A program made the position numbers and the translations under genes. Below, one piece after another: positions 30,601 through 42,600 of a stretch of DNA of 64,000 bases. The DNA is from Symbiodinium natans (lineage: Eukaryota > Sar > Dinophyceae > Suessiales > Symbiodiniaceae), in NCBI GenBank assembly GCA_905221605.1, contig CAJNDS010000435.1, positions 869,730-933,729 on the forward strand, read 5' to 3'. Numbering within the stretch: position 1 is the stretch's first letter; every line of letters begins with the position of its first letter. Below the pieces are notes generated by a model that saw only the letters and a program-made list of their open reading frames with translations, did not search any database and was not told the DNA's origin.

Positions 30601-33600
30601 ACCCTAAACCCTAAACCCTAAACCCTAAACCCTAAACCCTAAACCCTAAACCAGATAGAATCCATGCTTAGGGTTGCCTGAGAGACCTTCCCCATGCAGT
30701 AGACCACTGCGGGGTTTTCGGCGGCGCACGCAAGCCTCAAGATGTCCATGATTGTAGGGCCGCTTGTGCTCTAAAGAGGACACTACTTGACTTGGAGTCC
30801 TGGTGAGCAAAACCCTAAACCATAAACCCTAAAGCCCTAAGCCCCAAACCCTAACCCTAAACCCTAAACCCTAAACCCTAAACCCTAAACCCTAAGCCCT
30901 AAACCCTAAACCCTAAACCCTAAACCCCAAGTCTCCGAGTCGGTACTCGAAGCATTTGTCCTCTACTGCAGGCGAGTTCTCCGAATTCTGAGTCTGCTTT
31001 GGGGCTCAGGGGTTGTGTGTAGGGTGCAGGGTTCAGGTTTATGGTTTAGAGTTTACTGTAGGGTTTAGGGTCTAGGCTTGACTGATAATAGTTGCCCAAG
31101 AAGGAGCCCTAATTTAGATCCCGTCAGAGAGCCTAGTTCAGCAAGGTACATCCTCACCCAGCATCCGGAGTACGCAAGGACTTCTCACAGCCAAGTGCAT
31201 GCGCTTCTTTAAGCTAGCGCCCCCCCCCCCCCCATAACCATAAAAGGTTTTTGGCATTCTTTTCTGGATCTTGTTCGGTGTTGTGGGTCTATGGGGGAGT
31301 TGGGGGGGTTAATAACGGTCCTGCCGATCTCAACCCTGAACCCAAACCCGGAAGCCCAGAACCTCAAGTACGTTGTGCAAGAAGCAAAACGCTGTAGGTA
31401 CCAGTGTTCTGGGCATGGTCGCTGGCTTCAACCCAAGCGTTTATCCGTGACGAAATGCGCGTTTCCAAAACGCAGACACGCACGTTTTCAAGGACAGCAG
31501 GTTCATGAATAGACACACAGGACGAACTGGAGCCTACCTACGTCTGAGGCTTTGCAGGAACCAGACAATGATGTTTTTGGGGCTCAGGAAGTAGACATCC
31601 CGACTAACTCTACGACTACCAACTCCCAACCAAACCCCAAACCCCGTCCCCACCCCCTAAACCCTACCTCCTCGAAAGGAACCCCTTGTGGGTCACTGGC
31701 GAGAGTTATGGCGGCAAGCGGCTGGGCCAGATTTGAGGGCCCGTGTGTTGTTAAGATCCGAAATACCCACGAACTCAGGGCTAAATGTTCATAGGGTTTA
31801 GGGTTAAGTAGAGGGTTTAGGGTTCGGTTGGCGTTTAGTGTTTGAGGTTGAGGGTTTTGGGTTTGGGCTTCGTCTAGGGTTGAGCGTTTTGAGTTGGGGG
31901 TTGGGGGGGTCGAGGGGTCCCAAGCCCTACTCCAGGTATGTTCCCAACGTCGCCTACGAAATCCACCTCCGAGCGGAGCTCCCGCTGAAGGGCATCATCA
32001 TAGGCTGGCCGCCTTAAACCCACACTCCAAACGCGGGTGCAAAACCCAAACCCCAAATCCTAAACCCCAAACCCTAAACCCTGAACCCTAAACACCGGAC
32101 CCTAAACACCGGAACAACAACCCTTAATCCAAAACCCAAGAGCCTACTTCAGGGGATGACCCAAAATCTCTGTCATCCTTCTGTCTGCGTGGCTCCAGCC
32201 AAGCACGAAAACACCACACAGGATTTGGGGTAGTTTAGGGTTCAGGTTTCAGGGCTTCGGGCAACTTCGAGAATTTCAAAGCCCAGTTTCCCTTACAGGG
32301 TTTGGAGTTTAGGGTTTTTGCCTAGGGTTTAGGGTCTATGACTTAATGTGGAAAGCCCTCTTTCCCAAAACAATGCTGGGCATGCCGGAGGGGCTTAGAC
32401 TGTAGCATCTATTTCGTTTGGGGGCCAGGAGGGGCTTAATGCCTAAAAGTCCCATTGTGGGAACGCCCAAGAAGGGTAAACCCCATTTTCAGAATCCCCC
32501 CCCCCCCCCCCCCCCACGTCAGGCAATGGCGTCTACAGCGGCCTGATCCAGAACCCGACGGCGCCTGGGTGGAGGAATCGTCGCATCCTCCATCTGCCAT
32601 ACTTGGGGGTTAAGGGTTTCAAGTTTACGTTCATTGGTACTTGCAAGTGGGGTTAAACGTACACCGAACTAAGGCGATATACCTTTGAGAGCTATAGCTA
32701 CGCCGCTTATAACTCACTAAAGAGTACTCATGGTTCACCTACAAACCCTATAAACCACATAAACCCTACAAACCCTATAAACCCTAAGCTCTAAACTATT
32801 TAATCAAGGGTTTTAGGGTGGAAACCTGGACAGCACGAAGGTTTAAAGGTTTCCGGCCAAGGGTCTTTCTCTTGCGTCGATAAGAGGCACCCAAACTAGG
32901 CAGGCCCTTGGGGCATTATAATATGTTTTCCGTTCTTGGGTTCAAGAGGAGCCTATTCAGGACTAGTTTTCAGAGGGTTTTCAGGGCCATCCTAGCAAAC
33001 TATCCGTGGGTCAAAGAAGTCCAGTTCGCGAACTTGTGTTGAAGTCTTTCTTGAAAGCGCCCAAGTAGGGTTTCTAGGCGGTAGGGTTTTCAAGATTTGG
33101 GGTTTTGGCCTTGGGGTCTTGGGCTTGCAGCTACAAGGTTAAGACCCATTATGAACCAATTAATGCAAAAGACGACTGTTTGCATTTGCCATGGTGGGGC
33201 CAGACTACCACACATATGCATTGGGCATATACATGACCCTAACCCCCAAACCACACCCACACCACAGAGGGGGGCCGGCGAGTAGGCCTAATCCTTAAAC
33301 CTTAAACCCTAAACCCTTAAACCCTAACCCCCGGCTGGGGGTGGGGGTAGGGATCCAAGGGAGGAAACCCTTAAACCCTAACCCCCGGCTGGGGGTGGGG
33401 GTAGGGATCCAAGGGAGGACGGGGGGGGGATACCATGGGGGGGGGGGGGGGGGGGGGGGGCGGGACCATATCTACACACACCACAGGCTGTATAATGTGG
33501 ATTCTTTGGAATTCGCTAATAGTATACACGCTCAGCTAGTTTTGCATGATTGGGGCTATTCTACGTTGTATATATACACATATAGAGGTTAGCATGTAGG

Positions 33601-36600
33601 CTATGTATTAGTTGTTCTGTATTCTATGCTCTATATTCTGCACACAACATGTCAGGGTGCCATCGGACTTGAAAAACTCTACCATTCTAGATTGTTTTAA
33701 AGGCTGAAAGTCTAGAGCTTTTGAAATTTGGAATTTGAAAACCGCAAACTAAAATTGACTTTCGGCCTTTAACATGATTTATTTAGATGTTTGTTTTAGA
33801 ACTTCGGTTTTTGAGGTTTCCCGGGACCCGCTATATAATTTAGAATTTTAGAACTCAAAAAGTAGAACTTTAAAAATCCTTAATTCGAGAGTTTCGGTCT
33901 TTAGCCTGAAAAATCATTCTAGAGTTATGGAAACCTTTTCTTTCCAACCTATCCGCTACTTGCGTTTGGGCCAGCTTTTTTGTCAACCATGTTTGCGCTC
34001 TTGTTGCACAGCTCAAGCTAGTGAGCTACAGCCTCACAAGCTACGTCATTGATCAGACTCAGGATCCAGATCACCGCCTGGAGGAGAATCGGACTCAGAA
34101 GTTCATAGGGAACAGCGGCAGCTTTGTGTGTCAGATGTGTTGTTGCCAAGGGAGCAAGACAGTCGGCAACTCGTTGGGACTTCAGGACACTCAGGCTGAC
34201 TTCGCAGTCGTTGTCGACCTGGCACGCACGCAAGCCCGCAAGTGAGCAGCGATGCTCGAGCTGAAGTTGGCTTTTGTCAGGACAAACCATTCTTGAATAG
34301 GGAAAAGTAGAATTAGAAGTCAGTGAACTCCAATAACGTCTGGAATCCAAGGGCCCGAGAGCGGCACTCGCCTTGCTCCAGCAAGCTCAGCACACGGTAA
34401 GTGGCCAAGCTGATGCTCGACCGCCATCCATGACGTCGAATGGCCAGCCGCGGCCCCGGTGGAAACGTGTAGACTCGAGAACCATGAACGAGTTCTACTA
34501 TCACAATATCCAGACTGGTGACCGCCGGGTCTGTAAGAGATTTAAGGAGCGTGGCTCAAGTGCGCAGCTCGACACTTCAAGCGTATATGTCACGCAGCTA
34601 CTTCCCTCTCCCCCAATGGTAAACGCCCCCCACCCCCCTTTAAAAAAACAATTCAAAATCATTTCGCAGGGGGCATTTTTTCGGTTTTTGGCTGTGAGGT
34701 TTTCGCCTTGCTCCAGCGAGCTCAGCACACGGTAAGTGGCCAAGCTGATGCTCGACCGGCGTCCCTGACGTCGAATGGCCAGCCGCGGTCCCGGTGGAAA
34801 CGTGTAGAATCGAGAACCATGAACGAGTTCTACGATCACAATGTCCAGACTGGTGAATCGACGTGTAAGCCGCCGGGTCTGTAAGAGATAGATTTAAAGA
34901 GCGTGGCTCAAGCGCGCAGCTCGACACTCGTATATTTCACGCAGCTACTTCCCTCCCCCCAATGGTAAACGCCCCCCCCCCCCCCTAAAAAAAAAAGCTC
35001 AAAATCATTTTGTAGGGGGCATTTTTGCCGCCAATTTCGGTTTTGGGTTGTGAGGCTTTTGGGTTTAGGGTTGAATTTGAGGGTTTTCAAGGGTCTCTTC
35101 GAACCCTAAACCCCCCCTTATCCAGATCACGTTATCAAAAACAGAGCTGTTTTTTTTGGGGGGGATGTCCCGGCGTGTGTCTTTGATATTGGGGTGGTTA
35201 TTCAATAAAAAGCAAGGAGGGCTTACCATGTTCGCGGACGAGCTGCGCCGCAGATCTAAGCACAGGCTGCTTTCTCCTGTTCGTTTACGAGACTTTTCCG
35301 AACTCCTGTTCGTTTAACTCTTGATGTGTGCAGGGGCGCCGCGCTCCTGCCGCCTGCCCTGCTATAGTGGGGTTTGATGTCAATAGTACAGTAAGCTTAT
35401 GTCTATGTTTAGAACTAAGGGGAACGCAGGATGTAGGATTTGACAGATTTGACCATTATGAAAGAATGACTTACACATGCAAATCGGACGCGGCGCCTTC
35501 GACTCCGTCTTGTTCGACGTGAAACAATCTGTAAAGGAAATCGATGGCCTGCTGTCCTAAACCCCACTCGCAACCCGAACAACAGATTCTTAGACCTTTG
35601 CACCTTGGAAAATGGTCCCTGCGAAAGTTGTTTGGTTGCGAGAAGTGTTTCCTGTCCGAGTCCTGCAAATATGAGAAGATGCCCCCTCTAACAACAAGAC
35701 TAACCAAAAGGAGACTTTCGCGACCATACTTCTGGCCCGCTGCAGCAAGCGAGGAACGCTCAGCCGCCAAGGGCCTTGCAGTCAAAAAGTGCTCAGTATC
35801 TTGCGCTTCGTACACTGCCAGTCTGAGCAACCTGTGGCGGTGACACATCTCCGAAACAGCTGACCAGCGTTGGGCCCAAGCCATAAACCTAGTCAGTGTT
35901 GGACGTTGGAAGTGGCCTTGCGGGTTATAAACAAGTAACGAGTCTTGGCTCAAGCCGTGCAATGAGAAAGGGAGTTCTGCGACGCTGGCAAATTCTATGT
36001 GGTCGCGCCGCGCTGTCTGGATTAGTTATCGTGTTCCATGAAGTTCCATGGAGCAGTCGTCGCAAACCAAGCGACGAACAAGACAGAACGCACTCGCCAA
36101 TGCATGTGGCACTCAGGCCAGAGTGGGCTCATTCACGTGTTGGTCGCGCTAGGCCTGCTAGGCTGTTCGAGACTGACACTGCCCGCGAAAGGGCTGACGC
36201 AGCCTCCTCTTGCTGGCCGCCGGGATCTTGCACTTTTGCATCCCTGGAAGTCCCATATATTGTGGCAATTTCAGGCGTGTGGCCTGGCTGTTAGGCGTGA
36301 ACTGTCTAGGGTGAGAGAGCTTGCTGGCACTGGCGCTCTTCTAGGTGGCTTGGGATGCACGGTGTACAGTCTAGGTCGGCGTGCCAAGAGGGCCTGCTCT
36401 GTGATCCGGTGAGCGGGATTTGCTCTTATTCCACCCCATCACCAAAAAATCCTAAATGCCCTTGCTACACGTCTCTATAGAATGATATATATATATGTAT
36501 ATCTCTATATATATATATATATATCATTATAGCATATGTCATACAACATAGTCTGCACTGCTCATTGTATATACCGTCATCTATAATATGTCTTTGTACA

Positions 36601-39600
36601 TACATATCCATGGCGACGCGTGTGCCTGAAAACACATAGTGAGCGTAGTAGATTTTGGTGCGAATAAAAACTGTGTATTTTCAAATATTATAAATACTTT
36701 AGGTATTCTATATGTTTACTACAATTATCGTGTGCAGCATATCTTTTGCCTTACATGATGCGGCGTTCCGAAAGACTGGACTTAGGTGCCTGAGTTTGCG
36801 TACAACATGGGCCTGATTGACGACCATCAGCTGCTGGCTCCCTCGGCCGCAAATGGTTCAATGGTAGGAGCCAAGGCCCGATGCACCGGATCCCGATAAG
36901 AACCGCAATCTCTGACCCCTTAAACCCGAAACTTTAAACTTGAAACCCTAAACCGCAAAGCAAACCCTCGCACCCCTCTCCCCCTAGCAAAGCCCTACAT
37001 TCTCAGAACTCCCGGCTGAATCTGAGCAAGAGGTTGAGGGTTCAGGGTCTAAGGTTTTGATTTCGGGCTTGGTTTGTAGGCTCGTTGAGTCCATGCACTT
37101 TTTTGGCACCTCAAGGGATTCTGTAGAAAACTCATGACGCACGCGTGAGCAAGTTTTGGAAATTGAGTTCCCCAAGAAGCTGGACAAGTTGACCAAAGCT
37201 CGGATTCCCCAACCCCCTACACCTTCACCCTAAGCCCAAACCTGGAAACCTAAATAGGGGTTGCACATTGTAGTTGGCTTGGAGGTTCAGAGGAACTCAT
37301 ATCCCAAATGCTAAACCTAAGGAGCCTAGGGCTTGCGCCTGCGATTGAGGGTTGAAGTTCGACTCTTCTGCAGCCACAAACACCCAAGACCACTGCATCG
37401 AGTTTAGGCGTTTATGGGGGTTAAGGGGCCTAGGAATTTAGGGGATTAGGGTTTTTGGCTTCTAGCCTTCTGGCGGTTGGCTTTTAGGTTTTGTAGGCTT
37501 TCCTCATCCCAGATCGCCCGTGACCGGGCCTCGAAATGTGTGAAGCTCATTGAGGCGGCTTGGGAAGGGCATCGGTTACGCCCTACTCTGACTCAGTTCT
37601 TGTAGTCTAAACCCTAGACCCAACCTTCAACTAAACCAAAGCCCTAAACCCTAATCCCTAAATTGTGGCCAAAACCGGATGCCTAAGGGGGGGGGGGACC
37701 TTGAAGCCGAACGCAGGGGCAATGCGCCTCTCCTTTGCAAGCTGAACCCGAACACATATCTCTGGATTCCCCAATCCCGCACTTGTGGGGCATTTGCTTG
37801 TTTTGGGGGGGTGTCGGGCATGGAGGATCCCGACAGGCCTCACACCTCCATGACCTCAACCCTGAACCCCTAAACTGTCGTCCTTGCAAAAACACGAGGT
37901 GGGATTCGAGGTTTAGGGCTTATCTTAGGATGCAGGGCTTAAGGTATAGGGCTTCTCTTACCCGTAAACCCTATATATACACCCTAAACCCTCAACCCTA
38001 AACCCTAAGCCACAATTAGAGTTTAGGAGCAGAAGCCCAGAGGTCCACTTTCACGGGTTTGGCAATAGATAGCCTCCAAGCCCTGCAGAGTCCCCTCAAG
38101 GACGCCGGAGAAAAGCTCAAAACCTGAAGGGTGGGAGGTTAAGGGTTTGAGGTTTGAGGTTTAGGGTTTAGGGTTTAGGGTTTAGGGTTTAGGGTTTAGG
38201 GTTTAGGGTTTAGGGTTTAGGGTTTAGGGTTTAGGGCTTAAGTAGGGTTTAGGGTTACCCAACCCAGCTCTGAAGCAGTTTGTGAAGGACCAAAAGCTGA
38301 AGGAAGCCGAGAAGTTCTGCGAAGACAGCGTGCACGATCTCTACGCAGCTCGGTGAACGAAGCCCAAGAAGCCTACACCCGAAGCCTGAAGCCCTAAGCC
38401 CTGAACGTTCAGCCCGAAGCCTTAAACCCTAAACCTCAAACCCTAAACCCCACTGGCGCTTGTCGGGTTGAGGGATTGGCCTCCTGAAGCGCTAAACACT
38501 AAACTACTGGGACTCAGGTGCAAACCGAGTTGTTGTGTTGTTTGAGGGGGGGTTATGCGTTTGGGACCCTAAACCCTAAAACCCTTAAACGCCCGTGAGG
38601 TTCAGGGGTTTAGGGTTTCGGCGTATGAGATAACTAGAGTGATGCCTATGTCTAATGTTGACAGCCTTACGTATAACTACCCATGTACCCTATGTACGGC
38701 CAAAAGCTTCCACACTGAATATTTAACCCTGAAAACCTGAACCCCTCCCTCTGCACAGCTTTTGGGTTGCAACTTCAACTTTAAGGAGTTCAGAATTGCT
38801 TGGGTTTAGGGTCTCTATGGCTTAGGGTTTGTCAAGGTTAGGGTTTTATAAGGTTCATGTGGTTGATAGAGTTTCTTGCGCTTGTAGGGTTAGGGGTCCG
38901 TAGGGCTGAGGGTCTGTCGGGTTCAGGGTCGGTAGGGTTCGGGGCTTGGGGTTTAGGACCACGTCACCAGGCAAGCAATACGACGGCAGGAGGCGTCTTC
39001 TACTACGATGTCGGCCAGGGGCCTCACGTAAAGTGCGGTGTTTGTTGAGGAGGGGCAAGGGAAGGAGGTCCTGTCATACTGCAGCACTTTCTATGGTCGC
39101 AGGGTTTGGGCGCAAGGTCCCAGGTTTTGAAACAGCAGTAGATGGCTCTCTTGAGGCGAAAGCCTTTGCAGGATCTCACGCGTGTGTGTTTCCCAGAGCT
39201 TGCGATTGGGGATTCTGGTAGTACCTTGCTGCATTGACTTCTGGGAGATAAGGAGGGACCCCTGGAAGCGACCCTTAATTCATCTTATTCCCCTATGTAG
39301 CCCCTAGTTATACAACAAAAAACGTATATAGTCCCTAAAAACCGAAGTAGCTGATACATTGCTCCTAAGGTCCCTCATAGGGTCCCTCCTTTAGTCCCTT
39401 GCCTTTCCAAACCCTCCCCTCATGCCTCCACATAGGCCTAGCTTTACGGTTCGGAGACTGCAATAAGAAAGCAGCACCAAAACAAAGGAGCTACACTTGG
39501 GGTTCTCAGCTAGACAATCGACCCGAAGCCCAGATCTGCAGAAGCCGGAAGCCGAAGCCCCAAAACCCTGAAAGTCACCCTTGGCCACAAAGGCTAACCT

Positions 39601-42600
39601 GCTAAAACCCAAGAGGCCCAGTCCTGAACTCTTATTCAAACCTAGACCAGACGCAAACCAAGCCCGGTATAAGCTCTCAATTCAAAAGCCTCAGCCCTTA
39701 AACCTTTAGGGCTTCGGGTTTAGGGTTCAGGCTTTAGGGCCCTCAACCCGAAACCTCATTCCTAAGACCCCAAGGTTGCCTGACTGACAAAGGGCTACTT
39801 CGGCGGGCGCCGGTCAAACCCTGAACCCCAGACCCTGAACCCTGAACCCTTAAAGCGCTAAACCCCTGAATCCCTACATCTCAACCCCTGAAACTCTAAA
39901 CCTTAACCCCCAAACCCTACACCCTAATCCTCCAAAACCCCAAAAAGCCTTCACCCCACCTCTCCCACAGCCGAAGGCTTGAAGGACGCCTCGTTCTTGG
40001 ACAAGCTGACGGACCTCCTGGGCCGTCCCTGGGGCTCTCCGTGGGCTTTAGGCTGTAGGGTTTAGGCGAAAGATCTAGATTTGTTATTCATTTTGTTCGG
40101 GGGAGGGCAGGGGGGGTCACAGGGCTACCGATTGTGAGCTTGGGCTTACGGTTTAGGGTCATGTCGGGTTCGGCGTAGGATTGCTGCGCACTTTTCGAAA
40201 GGGTTGGCCACTTGTCACCTTGGATTGTCACCTGGCTGGCATGGTTTCGGATTTAGGGTTCAAGGTTCCCTAGGGCCGGGGAGGTGGGAGTTTAGAGATC
40301 TGGGATTTAGGGTCTGGGATTAAGGGTTCCCTAGGGCCGGGGAGGTGGGAGTTTAGAGATCTGGGATTTAGGGTCTGGGATTAAGGGTTGGGGCCTAGGG
40401 CTGTTTCTGTTCTGCCGATGTAGGGGCGTGCTGCAGATTGTTGTGTAGTTCTGCTCTCTTGCAACTTGAGGAGATGAGCCTATGCAAGCTGACATGCTTG
40501 GTTGCTCATGGGTATCCCAACACAACTTGCGGTTACAACATACAGGCCACCCGCATGGCCGAGAAATGCCCTAACACCCATGGAGGTGGTCAAAAGAGTA
40601 TTATGGGGGGCTTTCTTACTTTCAAAAGGCTTTTCGGGGTTGTCATCGTATATTTAGAAATGGACCACAAGGGAATACGATTAGTAATTCCTCCGACCCC
40701 TATAATAGTACCCTCCATACATACCTTAAACAGGCCCCATATACCTAAGTAGCCCCCCCTTCCGACACCTCTGTTAGCGTGGCATCTTGCCTGCGCCAAG
40801 GCTACCTGAACAGCGCGGCGACTCGGGCCGCCCTCCATGTCGGGAACAGGACGCCCGACACCCTCAACCCCGGTGCTGGGTGTTTAGCTTTTAGGGTTTG
40901 CGATTTAGGGTTTAGGGTTTAGGGTTTAGGGTTTAGGGTTTAGGGTTTAGGGTTTAGGGTTTAGGGATGTTTAGGGGAGGCAGGCTATAGGACGAGCTTT
41001 GCGCGGAATCCGAAGCCCAAACCCTTCAAAACACAGATGAGCCCTAACCTCGAATCCCTAGACCCTGAGCTGCACCAACTAGGAGCAATGACTGCTTTCG
41101 GCTGGAGGTGCCCCCTAAACCCCCTAAGCCCCTTAGACCCCTAAAGCCCCAAAGGTTCTGGAGAGGCTTGGGAACCCCTTTTAGGGATGGATGCCGTGGC
41201 TGGGCCTGATTGGAGACCAGAGAGCCCCGAAGAAATAGGGCTCAGCATTCATACATGGCCAGCTCTCGAAGTGATGGTCCGTTTTAAGGTACCCTAAAGA
41301 CAGGGGCCACCTTGAAGGACCCCAAAGAGACCAAATTCTACCATAAAGCGCTTTCGGGGCTTATAGGGTTTAATTAGGGTTTTTGGATTTTCGGCCTCAG
41401 GCTTGGGGCCTCGGGACTTAGACCTTCGCGGTCGCCTAGTGCTGCACACGTAGGAACAGGAGGGTTTCCGGGTTTGGGGTCAGAACCTCCTTCTCCGGCC
41501 TCAGCTTGCTGTGCGCCTCAAGCTGTAGACCTGCGTCGCCTTTGTGCGCCTTATCTTTGACGATCATGGCATCGGCTGAGCCGCTGCTTGAAGCACCGGA
41601 TCTTGAGACCGGACTGGCCTCACAGGAGAGCGAGGCGGAGGCAGCGCCTGGGCCTTAAAGTAGTAATAAGGAGTCGTATAGCGTTTTGTTTGGGATGTTC
41701 CCCCCTTATACGAACAGGCCTTAATAGGGATTATGATGAGAGTACCCCGATTACTCCCTATTAACGACTGTTAGTATGAGGGGGAAAATCCCAATGTCTT
41801 GTGTTCTAGTTACGATTTGACTTGTAAATTAATTGCTACCTCTTTGTTTAGGAACTGTCGAAAAGTCAAGGTACCTGAGGAACAGCCCCAGCGCCCCCCA
41901 GTCTTTCGGGACATCTGCTGCTTCCTTCCCATGGGAAGCATCTATCACTACGTTCAGCGGAACATGCTTCCTTCCACTCCCGGCTACGCGTGGAGCGTCC
42001 TCAGCCGTCGCTGGGTTCGTGCTCTGACGACGTTGGCAGTGTTCATTGCTGCCCTCCTGGCGGAGGGTATGGAGTCCGGATTCAATTATTGGCTGGTACT
42101 GAACAACCTGATATTTGGATTCCTCCTACTGTTTGCTGGCTTTGTACCGGCCTTTAGGGACCCAGCACCATCGCGTCCCGACATCTTTCTCGGCTTGGCA
42201 GCGGCCGTGCACACTTGGCGAGCCGCTTGGCACGTAGTCGGCACGGATGATGAGGGTTCTCCAGCCTGGGAGCGCCGAAATGGCCTGTGCTCCGAGCACC
42301 TGGCGATGTTTTGGATCATCGTCCTTGTGACCATGTGCCTATATCCCCCTTGGGAAGGTTTTGTTTATATAAAACCCAAGAGGATATTAAAATTACTAGT
42401 TTTTTAAGGTTCTAAGGGGAGTATAGGTGCGGCACCGAAACCCTTGCTGTGGGTACCTATGGCGCCGCTTTGATCGTCCTGCAACAGACGACCGGCGTGC
42501 CAGGTGTGCCATGCTTCTTGGCGGCCTTCTGCATGCTGGTTCCTGCGTACCTAGCCGAGCGTATTTGGTGCTCAGCGTGCGCTGAGCTTCATCGATGCCG

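Larger units (their letters stand above)
32561..36785. other. Gene 2 intron 12 with a second repeat-poor island
   Basis: From about 33.5 to 36.7 kb the telomere-like heptamer is nearly absent and AT content rises (36.4-36.75 kb has TATATA tracts). The island holds several open frames and one tandem duplication, listed separately. Possibly one or more nested genes. Confidence 0.5.

Noticed and set aside
35938-35960. Relic of the dinoflagellate spliced leader (TTGGCTCAAG)
   Set aside because: Only the last 10 bases match and the upstream CCGTAGCCATT is absent. A similar partial match occurs inside exon 1 of gene 2, so chance is likely.
36841-36905. tRNA gene suggested by GGTTCAATGGTAGGAGCC
   Set aside because: The A-box-like stretch has no matching T-loop (GTTCRANNC) or acceptor stem at the right distance, and it overlaps carboxypeptidase exon 13.
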